A stretch of DNA of 35,422 nucleotides from an uncultured Bryobacteraceae bacterium (lineage in GTDB: Bacteria; Acidobacteriota; Terriglobia; Bryobacterales; Bryobacteraceae), in NCBI GenBank assembly GCA_938003835.1, contig CALKXJ010000028.1, positions 1 to 35,422 on the forward strand, written 5' to 3'. Shown here piece by piece: positions 16,638 to 27,752 of this stretch (its first letter is position 1; the number at the start of each line of letters is the position of its first letter). The notes under the pieces are model-generated. The model was given only the letters and a program-made list of their open reading frames with translations. It made no database searches and was not told the origin of the DNA. A program made the translations under genes and the position numbers.

Positions 16638-18145
16638 GCAAGGTCTATCTGGTGGGCGCCGGACCCGGGGACCCGGAACTGATCACCGCCAAGGGCCGCC
16701 GTTTGCTCGAGTCGGCCGACGCCGTCCTCTACGACGAGCTGGTCAATCCGGCCCTGATCGAGCTGGCCCCGAAACAGGCCGAACGTCTCTGGGTGGGCAA
16801 GAAGGGCTCCGAGCGGGCGTGCTCTCAGGCGGAGATCACCGAGCTGCTCCTCGAACGCGCCCGCCAGGGCAAGACCGTGGTCCGGCTCAAAGGCGGCGAT
16901 CCGTTTCTCTTCGGCCGAGGCGGCGAAGAGGCCGAAGCGCTCGCCGAGGCCGGCATCGACTTCGAAGTGGTCCCGGGCGTCACTGCGGTGCTCGGCGCGG
17001 CGGCCTATTGCGGCGTCCCGCTGACCCATCGCGAACACAGCGCCGTGGTGACGCTCCTCACAGGGCACGACGTTTCGCGGATCGATTGGGTGAAAGTGGG
17101 CGCCGCCGAGACGCTGGCGCTCTTCATGGCCTGGACGCACCTCGGGGAGATTGTCGAGCGTTTGATCGCCGGCGGCAAGCCGCCCGACACGCCTGCCTTG
17201 GCCGTCCGCTGGGCCACCTGCCCCGAGCAGCAGACGGTCACGGCTGCTCTGGCTGAGCTACCCCGCCGAGTCACCCAGGCCGGCTTGACGCCGCCCATCA
17301 CCGTGATCCTCGGCGAGGTGGTGCGCCTGCGCGAGCGGCTGAACTGGTTCGAGCGGTTGCCGCTGTTTGGCAGGCGCGTGGTGGTCACACGCGCCGCCGA
17401 GCAGGCCGCAACCACGACCGGGAAGCTGCGCGCGCTGGGCGCAGCCGCCATCGAGTTGCCGGTCATCGCCATCGAGCCTCTCGAGGACTACTCGGCGCTC
17501 GATGCGGCGATCCGGCGCTTGCCGGACTACGACTGGCTGATCTTCACCAGCGCCAACGGCGTGCGGTTCTTTTTCGAGCGGCTGGATGCTTCGGCCCGCG
17601 ACGTAAGGAGCCTGCCTGCCAGGATCTGCGCCATCGGCCCGGCCACGCGGCGCGCCCTCGAAGCGTTCCACCTGAAAGTCGACCTCGTTCCGGAGGAGTA
17701 CGTGGCCGAGGGCCTGGTGCGCGCCTTCGCCTCCGAACCGATGGCGGGCAAACGCGTGCTTCTGGCCCGCGCCGAAACCGCGCGCGATCTTCTGCCCGAG
17801 GCGCTTCGCCGCCTCGGAGCGAGCGTCGATGTCGCGCCGGCCTACCGAACCGTCATCCCCGAAGACGCCGCCGGTCGCGCGCGCGCCGTCTTCGAAGCCA
17901 AACCGGACTGGGTGCTGCTCACCAGCTCCTCGACCGCCAGAAACCTGGTCACTCTTGCCGGGCGGGACGCACTCGAGGGCGTCAAAGTTGCCTCCATCGG
18001 ACCTGTCACCTCCGCTACCGCCCGGGAACTGGGTTTGGCCGTTGCCGTCGAGGCCAAACCGTACACCATCGACGGTCTGATCGAGGGCATTCTCCATGCC
18101 GAGTCTTCGAGCAACGCTCCTGGCGGCGGTCCCGTTGCTGGCTAG
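16634..18145 (+). CDS. cobA-hemD: Uroporphyrinogen-III C-methyltransferase / uroporphyrinogen-III synthase fusion
   Basis: 503 residues in two domains. Residues 1 to about 245 are a SUMT (CobA) methyltransferase: [53 protein letters not shown] and the TLVLFM-like stretch [12 protein letters not shown]. From about 250 to 490 is a HemD domain (RRVVVTRA..., [28 protein letters not shown]). The protein would close hydroxymethylbilane to uroporphyrinogen III and also methylate it to precorrin-2, feeding siroheme or cobalamin. Such fusions are known in several bacteria. The gene overlaps hemC by 4 bases and the next gene by 50. Confidence 0.96.
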   Translation: MSKVYLVGAGPGDPELITAKGRRLLESADAVLYDELVNPALIELAPKQAERLWVGKKGSERACSQAEITELLLERARQGKTVVRLKGGDPFLFGRGGEEAEALAEAGIDFEVVPGVTAVLGAAAYCGVPLTHREHSAVVTLLTGHDVSRIDWVKVGAAETLALFMAWTHLGEIVERLIAGGKPPDTPALAVRWATCPEQQTVTAALAELPRRVTQAGLTPPITVILGEVVRLRERLNWFERLPLFGRRVVVTRAAEQAATTTGKLRALGAAAIELPVIAIEPLEDYSALDAAIRRLPDYDWLIFTSANGVRFFFERLDASARDVRSLPARICAIGPATRRALEAFHLKVDLVPEEYVAEGLVRAFASEPMAGKRVLLARAETARDLLPEALRRLGASVDVAPAYRTVIPEDAAGRARAVFEAKPDWVLLTSSSTARNLVTLAGRDALEGVKVASIGPVTSATARELGLAVAVEAKPYTIDGLIEGILHAESSSNAPGGGPVAG

Positions 18146-20216
18146 CGCCGCCGGACCCGCCGTTTACGTCGGAGGGGCGAAGGAGATACGGGCCGCGCGC
18201 GTCGCCTCCGACCATGCCGGCAACCGCTATGTCGCCGGGACGGTCTTCTTCAGCACGGGCTATGAACTCGCCTGGCTGGATGCCGACATTTTTCTCACCA
18301 AGATCGCCCCGGACGGCTCGATCGTCTACACGCTCTATTTCGGCGGCGACGGCTCTGAGGAAGTGCGCGGCATGGCGGTGGACACCGCCGGGCGCGTCTA
18401 TCTGGCGGGGGTCACCGGCTCGGCCAACTTCCCCGCGGTGAACGCGCTTCAGCCGCGCCTGGCCGGCGGCCAGGATGCTTTCCTTTGCCGCCTGACTCCC
18501 TCCGGGGGCTTCGATTATTCGACCTTTCTCGGAGGCACCCGCAGCGACGCCGCCTTCGCTGTGGCGGTGGATGCGAGCGGCAACGCCTACGTCACCGGCG
18601 AGACGGCATCCGTCGATTTTCCGGTGACGCGCGGGGCTTTCCAGACCACCACCCAGCCGCCGGACGCCTTTCGCTGGCCCTCGGACGCCTTCGTCACGAA
18701 GGTGAGCCCGGACGGCCGCTCGCTCATCTACTCGACCTACCTCGGCGGGCGCAATGTGATCTGCATCGGCGGCAGCCGCTGCATTCCCGCCGCCAGCCGC
18801 GACGCCGGCCTGGCGATCGCCGTGGATGCGGCCGGAAGCGCCATCGTGGCCGGCCGCACCAATTCGAGCGACTTTCCGGTGACGGCAGGCGCTTTCCAGA
18901 CCGCCTGTCAGTGCGATTACTTCTCGAGCGATGTCTTCGTGGCGCGCCTGGACGCCGCCGGCTCGGCGCTGCTGTTTTCCACCTACTTGGGTGGCCGCGG
19001 ACCGGACATGGTCCTGCCCGAGGAGAGCCTCGGGGCGATGGCGCTCGATCGCGAGGGCCATGTAGTGCTGGCGGGCGCAACCTGGTCGCTCGGCAGCGCC
19101 TCCCCGCTGACCCAGTTTCCGACGACGCCCGGCGCTTTCCAGTCGCGGCTCGACTACACCGGCCGGGTGCCCTTTGTGACGAAGCTCGACCGTGGCGGCG
19201 GGCGGCTGCTGTTTTCGACCTTCCTTTCCGGAAGGGGCACGGGGTCGGCCACCGGCGTCGCTGTGGACGACACCGGCACGGTTTGTGTGACCGGAACGAC
19301 TGCGGCTCCCGACTTTCCCTTGCTGCCGGGCGGCTTCTCGCGGGGGGAGAATTTCTACGCCCAGCTTGACCGCACCGGCGCCACGTTATTGTTCTCCTCG
19401 CTGCTGCCCAACGGCTTCGGCGGAGCGGACCTCGCTTACGGTCCTTCCGGCCGGGTCCACCTGCTCGGGCCGGCCGGCTATCTCTCCGAGATCGAGACGC
19501 CCGCGCCCGCGCTGCCGCCGCTCTTGGGGGTGGCCAACGCCGCCGCCACGACGGTGACCGGCCGGGTCGTCGCCGGTGAACTGGTCAGTCTCTTCGGCCT
19601 CTCCATCGGCCCGGAATCGCCGCAGGCGCTGCGCCTCACGCCCGACGGCAGGGTGACGGCGCAACTTGCGGGGGTGGAGGTGCTGTTCAACGGCCGGCCC
19701 GCGCCGCTCACCTACGCGCAGCAGGACCAGATCAATGCGGTTGTGCCCATGCTTCTGCCCTTCGGCGAGGTGCTGGTCGAGGTCCGGCGCGCCGGGCGCA
19801 CGACTGGCTCGCTGCGGCTCTCCTCCGCGCTGGTCGATCCCCAGATCTTTCCGAACGGGGAGTACGCGGCGGCGATCCACGAAGACGGGACGGTGAACGG
19901 GCTGGGGCGTCCCGCGCGGGCCGGTTCCGTCGTGTCGGTCTTCGCGACCGGGCTCGGCAGGATGAATCCCTTGCCGGCGGACGGGCAGACGGTTTTCGGT
20001 GAGCTGCCGCGCGTGAGCCTGCCGGTGCGCGTGGTTGCCGCCGGCCGCGATCTGCCGGTCGTCTGGGCGGGCCAGGCGCCCGGCTTGGTTGCCGGTGTAG
20101 CGCAGGTGAACTTCCGTCTGGATTGGCGCGATACGCCGCTGCCGCCCACGTTCTTCTTCCGCCTGATTGTCGGCGGCGTACCGGGAGCGGAGGCCCGCCT
20201 GGCGGTGGTCCCCTGA
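18096..20216 (+). CDS. Secreted SBBP-repeat beta-propeller protein with TIGR03437-like C-terminal domain
   Basis: 706 residues with a signal peptide ([17 protein letters not shown]). Residues from about 25 to 460 hold repeated units of the SBBP type, each with 'D..GN.YVAG.T.S..FP.T.GAFQ' and 'F.....LIYSTYLGG' phrases, predicting a beta-propeller. The last 230 residues (from about 475, LGVANAAATT, SLFGLSIGPES, YAQQDQINAVVP, VFATGLGRMNP, VAQVNFRL) match the C-terminal domain widespread in Solibacter relatives. Function is unknown, presumably at the cell surface or secreted. The start lies 50 bases inside the hemD part of the previous gene with GAGGG eight bases upstream, so it reads out with the heme operon, an odd pairing. 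Confidence 0.88.
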   Translation: MPSLRATLLAAVPLLASAAGPAVYVGGAKEIRAARVASDHAGNRYVAGTVFFSTGYELAWLDADIFLTKIAPDGSIVYTLYFGGDGSEEVRGMAVDTAGRVYLAGVTGSANFPAVNALQPRLAGGQDAFLCRLTPSGGFDYSTFLGGTRSDAAFAVAVDASGNAYVTGETASVDFPVTRGAFQTTTQPPDAFRWPSDAFVTKVSPDGRSLIYSTYLGGRNVICIGGSRCIPAASRDAGLAIAVDAAGSAIVAGRTNSSDFPVTAGAFQTACQCDYFSSDVFVARLDAAGSALLFSTYLGGRGPDMVLPEESLGAMALDREGHVVLAGATWSLGSASPLTQFPTTPGAFQSRLDYTGRVPFVTKLDRGGGRLLFSTFLSGRGTGSATGVAVDDTGTVCVTGTTAAPDFPLLPGGFSRGENFYAQLDRTGATLLFSSLLPNGFGGADLAYGPSGRVHLLGPAGYLSEIETPAPALPPLLGVANAAATTVTGRVVAGELVSLFGLSIGPESPQALRLTPDGRVTAQLAGVEVLFNGRPAPLTYAQQDQINAVVPMLLPFGEVLVEVRRAGRTTGSLRLSSALVDPQIFPNGEYAAAIHEDGTVNGLGRPARAGSVVSVFATGLGRMNPLPADGQTVFGELPRVSLPVRVVAAGRDLPVVWAGQAPGLVAGVAQVNFRLDWRDTPLPPTFFFRLIVGGVPGAEARLAVVP

Positions 20217-20249
20217 AGACTGCCGCCGGAGTGCGACAATTTAGGGTGA

Positions 20250-22057
<1,808 letters not shown>

Positions 22058-22072
22058 TCGGAGCCGCGGCGG

Positions 22073-22078
22073 TATAAT
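22073..22078 (+). promoter_or_regulatory. Consensus -10 box directly before the TonB receptor gene
   Basis: A perfect TATAAT ends seven bases before the GTG at 22085, so transcription would be expected to start at or next to the start codon. No -35 match is seen at the usual distance. Confidence 0.45.
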
Positions 22079-22084
22079 GCGCGC

Positions 22085-24331
22085 GTGGTGGGCGCCGGTG
22101 CGCTGCTGGTGGTGTTGGGTCTGGTGGGCGGGGATGCTCAGGTGCGCGGCGTCGTCCGCGACGGCTCAAGCGGGGAGGCCCTGGCGCGCGTCCGGGTTCA
22201 GCTCGCCCCGCCGGGCCGGGAAACCGTAACCGGCGCCTCCGGAGAGTTCCTGCTTGAGAGCCTCGAACCGGGCGAGTATACGCTGCGCTGCTCCACCGTG
22301 GGATACCGGGTCGCCGAACGCCGGTTTCGCCTCCAATCCGGCGAGGTGAAGGAGTTCGAGGTCATTCTCAGCCCGGAGACGCTCCGGCAGGTGGAGACCA
22401 TCGAGGTTCGTGCCGATCCGTTCGAGCCCCTCCGGCCCGAGACCCCTTCGGAACTGCGCCTGGAGGGAAACGAGACGAAGAACCTGGCCAGCGTGCTGGC
22501 CGACGATCCGTTGCGCGCGGTTCAGGCATTGCCCGGGGTTGCCTCGAACGATGATGCCGACAGCCGCTTTGCGCTCCGCGGCGCCTCCTTCGAGCGGATC
22601 GGTCTGTATCTGGACGGCGTGCTGCTGGCGACCCCGTTTCACATGGTCGCTGCCGAACAGGCCACGGGCACGCTGACGGCCTTTCAGGGCGACGCGCTCG
22701 AGGCGATCGCGCTCTACGGCGGGGCGCCTCCCGTGCGCTTCGAGGACCGCACCGCCGGAGCGCTCGATCTTCTCACCCGGGAGGGCAGCCGCACGCGCCC
22801 CTCGCTGCGCGCCACGGCTAGCGCCTCCAACGCGAGCGTGCTCGCCGAGGGCCCGCTGGCGCGCCGGCGCGGTTCCTGGATCGCTGGCGTCCGCAAGAGC
22901 TATCTGCAATACATCATCGACCGGACGGTGAAAGCCGAGCCGACGCTCGCCTTCGGCTTTCTCGACGCGCAGGGACGCCTGAGTTTCGACCTCGGACGCA
23001 GCCACCAATTCACGCTGAGCGCTCTCGATGGCGTCTCCGATCTCGACCGGACCCGCGTCCGGACCCGCCTCGGCGTCAATGCACCGATGCTGGCCGATCA
23101 TCGCTTCACCTTCGCCACGGTGGCCTGGCGCTGGATGGCCCCCGCAGGCCTTCTGCTAGAGAATCGCGCGGCCTGGGTACGCGAGCGCTATACGAACCGC
23201 AACCGCGAAGAATGGGCGCTGGCTGGCGGTGCTTCCGGCGAGTGGGTCTGGAAAGGCTCCGGAACCTGGGCCTGGCGCGGCGGCCAGACGCTCGAGTTCG
23301 GCGGCGTTCTCCGGCGGCGGCGCACCGATGGTTTCGTCAATCAGTACCAGCTCTCGCCCCTGCTCGTGCGGCGGCTCGATGAATTCCGCGGCCGCGGTCT
23401 TTACGCGGGCGGTTACGTGCAGCAGGGGGCCCATCTGGCCGGCGGCAGGGTTCATCTGGCGGCGGGGGCGCGTTGGGACCGCCTGGACGTGAGCGGTGCA
23501 CTGGCGGCCTCCCCGCAGGCCTCTCTCGCTTTTGCTCCGCGCCCCGGCACGCGCCTCCAGGTGGGTTGGGGCCAGTACGCGCAATTCCCGGACTTGAACT
23601 GGCTCTACTCGCCGCTCGGGCGGCCGAGTCTGGCGCCGGAGCGCGCCACGCACTACCTCGCCGCCATCGAGCAGCGCCTGGGCGAGCGCAGCCGGCTGCG
23701 CCTGGAGCTCTACAATCGCCAGGATCGCGACCTGCTGTTCCGGCCCTGGTATGAGCCGCGCTTGAGCGCGGGCCGCATCCTTCCCTGGAGACTGGACGCG
23801 CCGGTGGAGAACTCCCTCCGGGGCTATGCGCGGGGCTTCGACCTGTTCTTGCAGCGGCGCACCGCCAACGGCCTCACCGGCTGGGTATCCTATTCGCTCA
23901 GTTATGCCCGCCTGCGCGACGCGGTCAGCGGCGCGCGTTTTAACGCCGACTACGACCAGCGTCACGCGGTGAATGTCTATCTCGGCTGGCGGCTCCGCCC
24001 GAGCGTTCACCTGAGCACTCGATGGGTTTACGGCAGCGGCTTCCCCGTACCCGGCTTCCTGCGCCGCGACCAGGCTCGCTACTGGCTGGCGGAGGAACGC
24101 AACCGGACGCGCCTCGAGCCTTATCAGCGGGCCGATTTCCGCCTCAACAAAGCCTTTGTGTTCCGGCGCTGGAAAGCCACGCTCTACGCCGAGGTGGTGA
24201 ACCTGTTCAATCGGGACAACTACCGTTTCTCCAGTTTCGACGGTTACAACGCCCGTACCGGCCAGGCGTTTGTCGCCGTGGACCGGACCTTGCCCATCTT
24301 GCCGTCGGCAGGGCTGGTCTTCGAGCTTTGA
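22085..24331 (+). CDS. TonB-dependent outer-membrane receptor with carboxypeptidase-regulatory-like N-terminal domain
   Basis: 748 residues. A hydrophobic N terminus (GALLVVLGLVGGDAQ) is followed by a CarboxypepD_reg-type beta-sandwich at about 20-100 (VRGVVRDGSSGEALARVRV...GEFLLESLEPGEYTLRCSTVGY), a plug domain at about 110-240 (VQALPGVASNDDADSRFALRGAS..., YLDGVLLATPFH) and a beta-barrel with many aromatic strands up to the C terminus. It should import a large or scarce ligand using TonB energy; the ligand is unknown. The start is a GTG: an in-frame stop at 22055-22057 leaves no ATG. The signal peptide lacks the usual basic residues. Its 3' end is 7 bases from the convergent zapA gene. Confidence 0.87.
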   Translation: MVGAGALLVVLGLVGGDAQVRGVVRDGSSGEALARVRVQLAPPGRETVTGASGEFLLESLEPGEYTLRCSTVGYRVAERRFRLQSGEVKEFEVILSPETLRQVETIEVRADPFEPLRPETPSELRLEGNETKNLASVLADDPLRAVQALPGVASNDDADSRFALRGASFERIGLYLDGVLLATPFHMVAAEQATGTLTAFQGDALEAIALYGGAPPVRFEDRTAGALDLLTREGSRTRPSLRATASASNASVLAEGPLARRRGSWIAGVRKSYLQYIIDRTVKAEPTLAFGFLDAQGRLSFDLGRSHQFTLSALDGVSDLDRTRVRTRLGVNAPMLADHRFTFATVAWRWMAPAGLLLENRAAWVRERYTNRNREEWALAGGASGEWVWKGSGTWAWRGGQTLEFGGVLRRRRTDGFVNQYQLSPLLVRRLDEFRGRGLYAGGYVQQGAHLAGGRVHLAAGARWDRLDVSGALAASPQASLAFAPRPGTRLQVGWGQYAQFPDLNWLYSPLGRPSLAPERATHYLAAIEQRLGERSRLRLELYNRQDRDLLFRPWYEPRLSAGRILPWRLDAPVENSLRGYARGFDLFLQRRTANGLTGWVSYSLSYARLRDAVSGARFNADYDQRHAVNVYLGWRLRPSVHLSTRWVYGSGFPVPGFLRRDQARYWLAEERNRTRLEPYQRADFRLNKAFVFRRWKATLYAEVVNLFNRDNYRFSSFDGYNARTGQAFVAVDRTLPILPSAGLVFEL

Positions 24332-24338
24332 GCAGCTC

Positions 24339-24659
24339 TCAGGATCCGGCGTTCGAGCTCGTTTGCATTGCCTGGTCGAGCAGAATCGAAAAGTCGCGGC
24401 TCTTCTGCTCCACTCGCCGGCGCAAGTCCTCCAGATCTCGCTCGAGCGCGCGGAGCCGGTCGGCCAGATGGAGGCAGGCCAGCACCGCAATGCGGCCGGG
24501 CTCGAGCGGGCCGGCATGAGCGGCGATGCTATGCATCAGCTCGTCGACCGTGCGCGCCAGCTCTTCAGTTTCGCCCGGCTCGCCGCTCGTGCGCAGGTTG
24601 TAGGTCTGGTTGAAGATGGTGACGCGCACCAGCTTCTTCGAGGGGCTTTCTGGTTCCAT
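24339..24659 (-). CDS. zapA: Cell division protein ZapA
   Basis: 106 residues from the ATG at 24659, chosen over an in-frame ATG at 24683 because GGGGGAT stands about eight bases upstream. The N-terminal VRVTIFNQTYNLRT segment, an ELARTVDELMHSIAAH helix, and a long C-terminal coiled coil (HLADRLRALERDLEDLRRRVEQKS) fit ZapA, which tetramerises and bundles FtsZ filaments at the division ring. It is the last gene of the ribosomal protein operon, 27 bases after the coiled-coil gene. Confidence 0.85.
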   Translation of the reverse strand: MEPESPSKKLVRVTIFNQTYNLRTSGEPGETEELARTVDELMHSIAAHAGPLEPGRIAVLACLHLADRLRALERDLEDLRRRVEQKSRDFSILLDQAMQTSSNAGS

Positions 24660-24686
24660 GGCGCGATCCCCCGGCCGCCGCAAAGC

Positions 24687-24953
24687 CTAGGCTTCGGCGA
24701 GCGCGTCCATCTGGCTGAGGAGCCGCTCGATCCGCGCGCGCACCTGCTCGCGCTCCTGCCGGAGCAGCTCCACCTCCGCGCTCAGTCGCTCGAGCGCCGC
24801 CTGCGCCTGGCGGGCCTGCCGCAGCGCCTCGTCGCGCTCCCGCTCGGCGAGCTCCTTTTCCTCGCGCAGGCGCGGGATCAGATCCACGGCGCGGCTGATG
24901 CGCTCTTCGAGCTGAGCCAGCGCGTCGGCCGCCGCCTCGTAACTCTCCGCCAT
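24687..24953 (-). CDS. Small coiled-coil protein upstream of zapA
   Basis: 88 residues, almost all one heptad-type coiled coil (ERISRAVDLIPRLREEKEL...LSAEVELLRQEREQ), with no signal peptide. In length and composition it resembles ZapB-like division proteins, but coiled coils are too degenerate for a firm call. The start ATG overlaps the rplT stop by one base (TGATG), and zapA follows on the same strand. The pairing with zapA suggests a division-ring partner; this is inference from context. Confidence 0.7.
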   Translation of the reverse strand: MAESYEAAADALAQLEERISRAVDLIPRLREEKELAERERDEALRQARQAQAALERLSAEVELLRQEREQVRARIERLLSQMDALAEA

Positions 24954-25318
24954 CAGCTTGCTCCGGCCAGCGCCGCCCTGGCTTTTTCAACCAGAGTCCG
25001 GAAGCCGCCTTCGTCGGAGACGGCCAGATCGGCCAGGATCTTGCGATCCAGCTCGATGCCGGCCTTCTTCAGGCCTCCAATGAACTTGCTGTAGGAGATG
25101 CCGCAAGCGCGGCAACCGGCGTTGATGCGCGTAATCCACAGCGCGCGGAAGTCCCGCTTCTTCTGGCGCCGCCCGACGTAGGCGTAACGGAGAGCCTTCT
25201 GAACGGCTTCGCGCGCCGCGCGGTGCAGCTTGCTCTTGGTGAGAAAATAGCCAGACGCCTGAGCCAAAATCTGACTCCGGCGGCGCCGGCGTTTGGGGCC
25301 TCGTTTGACTCGGGGCAC
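24953..25318 (-). CDS. rplT: Ribosomal protein bL20
   Basis: 121 residues with the full L20 pattern: very basic N-terminal extension ([22 protein letters not shown]), [20 protein letters not shown] and [25 protein letters not shown]. It is a primary 23S rRNA binder in 50S assembly. The start codon is GTG at 25318 with an excellent AAGGAGG (25330-25324) five bases upstream. It follows rpmI after an 81-base spacer and is coupled to the coiled-coil gene. Confidence 0.98.
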   Translation of the reverse strand: MPRVKRGPKRRRRRSQILAQASGYFLTKSKLHRAAREAVQKALRYAYVGRRQKKRDFRALWITRINAGCRACGISYSKFIGGLKKAGIELDRKILADLAVSDEGGFRTLVEKARAALAGAS

Positions 25319-25373
25319 GTTTTCCTCCTTACGACTTCAGCTCGTTTGCGAGGCGGATCGGGCACGTGCCGGC

Positions 25374-25397
25374 GGCGCCGTCCGCACTCGCGGCGCC
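25374..25397 (-). promoter_or_regulatory. Hairpin in the rpmI-rplT spacer
   Basis: GGCGCCG and CGGCGCC (25374-25380 and 25391-25397) form a 7-base GC stem with a 10-base loop, and a perfect palindrome GGCACGTGCC lies beside it at 25361-25370. No T-run follows. It may stabilise the message or modulate rplT translation, since L20 regulates its own operon in other bacteria; here that is only a possibility. Confidence 0.3.
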
Positions 25398-25399
25398 CT

Positions 25400-25594
25400 C
25401 TAGTAGGGCAGCATCATTTTCAGGGTGGCCATGTCGGCCGGCGCCACCGGGATGCTCTGGCGCAGGCGGCGCTTGCGGCTTTGCGACTTGGTCGTCAGGA
25501 TGTGCCGCGCAAACGAGTGCCGCCGCATGATCTTGCCGGTGGCGGTCTTCTTGAACCGCTTGGCCGCACCCCTATGGGTCTTCAATTTGGGCAT
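25400..25594 (-). CDS. rpmI: Ribosomal protein bL35
   Basis: 64 residues, the normal length, beginning [21 protein letters not shown] and continuing [23 protein letters not shown], which is canonical L35. The start is the ATG at 25594; the longer open frame to 25681 does not resemble L35. AAGGA about ten bases upstream serves as ribosome binding site. It heads the rpmI-rplT-coil-zapA operon. infC, the usual upstream neighbour, is not here; a divergent hydrolase gene takes its place. Confidence 0.97.
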   Translation of the reverse strand: MPKLKTHRGAAKRFKKTATGKIMRRHSFARHILTTKSQSRKRRLRQSIPVAPADMATLKMMLPY

Positions 25595-25632
25595 GTTGGC
25601 GGAGTCCTTCTTGAGGAACCGAAATCCCTTAC

Positions 25633-25638
25633 ATTGTA
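25633..25638 (-). promoter_or_regulatory. Extended -10 box of the rpmI operon
   Basis: On the minus strand TGC-TACAAT (25641-25633) forms an extended -10 element. Transcription would start near 25626 and give a leader of about 30 bases before rpmI. No -35 box is clear. Confidence 0.42.
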
Positions 25639-25688
25639 GCACGCGGCCGGTTTGACTCCCCGCCGCCCACGACGTTAACAATAAGGGG

Positions 25689-27734
25689 ATGCGGAAAACA
25701 CCCGTGCTGGCGGCGACACTGCTTGCGACTCTGGCGCACGGCGCCGTTCACCGCCTCTACTTTGTTGAACGCTCCGACGTACTCGGCGGCAGATCGCTCG
25801 GTCCGGCGGGCCCGTACGAGCGCATCATCGCCAAGGCATACTTCCGGATCGATCCGAAGCTCGAGGCCAACCGCATCATCTCCGACATCGACCTGGCGCC
25901 GCGCGACGCCGGCGGCATGGTGGAGTTTTCGGCCGACGTCTACGTGCTCCGGCCCACCGACCCGGCGCGCGGCAATGGCACCCTGCTTTACGAGGTCTCC
26001 AACCGCGGCCGCAAGGGCATGCTCGGGATGTTCTGCCTGGCCGAGGGCTCGCTCGATCCGCGAACGGACGCCGAATTCGGCGACGCGCTGCTGCTCGAGC
26101 AGGGCTACACACTCATTTGGGTCGGCTGGCAGTTCGACGTGCCGCGCCAGGAGGGGCTGATGCGGTTGTATGCGCCCGTGGCGCGCAACCCGGACGGCTC
26201 CTCCATCACCGGCCTCCTTCGCGCCGAATTCGTGCCCGATGCGAAGATCTTCCACCACTCGCTGGCCGACCGCGAGCATGTGGCCTATCCGGTATCGGAC
26301 CCGAACGATCCCGAAACGCGCCTTACGGTGCGCGACCGCGCGGATGCGCCGCGGCGGACAATCCCGCGCAGCGAGTGGCAGTTCGCGCGCCTGGAGGCTG
26401 ATCGCGTCGTCCCCGACCCGACGGCCGTGTATTTCCAGGCCGGCTTCGAACCGGGCAAGATTTACGAGGTAGTCTACCGGGCCAAAGATCCAGTGCTCGT
26501 AGGACTGGGACCTGCCGCCGTACGGGACATGATCTCCTTCATGAAGTACGGCGTGCCCAACCAGCCCATCTTCGTGCTCTCGGACTCGCGCCGCTACATC
26601 AAGCGCGCCATCGGGTTTGGCACCTCTCAGAGCGGCCGCTTTCTGCGCACGTTCCTCTACTACGGCTTCAATCGCGACGAGCAGAACCGCCAGGTCTTCG
26701 ACGGCGTCTGGGCCCACGTGGCCGGGGCGGGTCGCGGCAGCTTCAATCACCGCTTTGCACAGCCCTCGCGCGACGGCCACCCGCACATGAACACGTTCTA
26801 CCCGACGGACATCTTCCCCTTCACGGATCTCGAGCAGGTCGACCCGGCGACGGGCTGGCGCGGCGGCATCCTGGTGAAAGCGCAGCAGGACAAGGTCGTC
26901 CCGAAGATCTTCTACACCAACTCCTCTTACGAGTATTGGGGCCGCAGCGCCTCGCTCATTCACACCAGTGCCGACGGCGCCTCGGATGCGCCGCTCGCGC
27001 AAGACACCCGCATCTACCTGATTGCGGGCACGCAGCACGGCCCTGGCACATTTCCCCCGCGGCGCGGCGCCACGCAGAACCTTCCCAACCCGAACGACTA
27101 CCGCTGGGCGATGCGGGCGCTCCTCGAAGCTTTCCACAGGTGGCTGGCCGACGGCGTCGAGCCGCCGCCGAGCGCCTACCCGCTCCTCGGCCGCGGCGAA
27201 CTCGTGCCGCCGGCCCGGCTGGCCTTCCCTAAGCTTGCAGGCGTCACCGTGCCGCAGAGGATCCAGCGGGCCTGGCGCGTCGACTACGGGCCGGAATTCC
27301 TCACGCGCGGCGTCGTCGCCTTCGAGCCGCCGAAGCTCGTCGGCGAACCCTACGTGACGCTGGTGCCGCAGGTGGACGCCGACGGCAACGAGATCGCCGG
27401 GATTCGGCTGCCGGTGGTGGGGGCCGCGCTCGGCAGCTTCACCGGCTGGAACCTGCGTGATCCGAAAATCGGCGCCCCGGAGGAGATCTACAGCATGGTC
27501 GGCTCCTACATTCCCTTCGCCCGCACGAAGGCGGAACGGGAAAGAAACGGCGATCCGCGCCCTTCGGTCGAGGAGCGCTACCCGAACCGCGAAGCATACC
27601 TGGCCCGGCTGCGGTCCGCCGCTGAAGAGCTCGCCCGCCGGCGCTTCGTCCGAAAAGAGGACATCTGGAAAATCGTCGAGACTGGCGCGGCGCAGTGGGA
27701 TTTCGTCGCCGAAGCAAAACGCGGCGACCGGTGA
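25689..27734 (+). CDS. Secreted alpha/beta hydrolase domain protein
   Basis: 681 residues with a short signal peptide ([18 protein letters not shown]). The protein is of the large exported alpha/beta-hydrolase-domain family (Abhydrolase_10-like) common in soil bacteria. The nucleophile elbow is probably GTSQSG at 311-316, within [22 protein letters not shown]. Other family phrases are [32 protein letters not shown] and [16 protein letters not shown]; a late histidine ([12 protein letters not shown]) could complete the triad. Substrate unknown, presumably an ester outside the cytoplasm. It is divergent from rpmI with a 94-base gap, and mrp follows after 18 bases. Confidence 0.85.
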   Translation: MRKTPVLAATLLATLAHGAVHRLYFVERSDVLGGRSLGPAGPYERIIAKAYFRIDPKLEANRIISDIDLAPRDAGGMVEFSADVYVLRPTDPARGNGTLLYEVSNRGRKGMLGMFCLAEGSLDPRTDAEFGDALLLEQGYTLIWVGWQFDVPRQEGLMRLYAPVARNPDGSSITGLLRAEFVPDAKIFHHSLADREHVAYPVSDPNDPETRLTVRDRADAPRRTIPRSEWQFARLEADRVVPDPTAVYFQAGFEPGKIYEVVYRAKDPVLVGLGPAAVRDMISFMKYGVPNQPIFVLSDSRRYIKRAIGFGTSQSGRFLRTFLYYGFNRDEQNRQVFDGVWAHVAGAGRGSFNHRFAQPSRDGHPHMNTFYPTDIFPFTDLEQVDPATGWRGGILVKAQQDKVVPKIFYTNSSYEYWGRSASLIHTSADGASDAPLAQDTRIYLIAGTQHGPGTFPPRRGATQNLPNPNDYRWAMRALLEAFHRWLADGVEPPPSAYPLLGRGELVPPARLAFPKLAGVTVPQRIQRAWRVDYGPEFLTRGVVAFEPPKLVGEPYVTLVPQVDADGNEIAGIRLPVVGAALGSFTGWNLRDPKIGAPEEIYSMVGSYIPFARTKAERERNGDPRPSVEERYPNREAYLARLRSAAEELARRRFVRKEDIWKIVETGAAQWDFVAEAKRGDR

Positions 27735-27752
27735 GCGGGTGCGAGAATCGAA

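Noticed and set aside
22077-22229. Short frame starting at the ATG at 22077 as a separate small gene
   Set aside because: Its Trp/Arg-rich translation looks like a shadow of the receptor signal peptide, and it ends without any recognisable feature.
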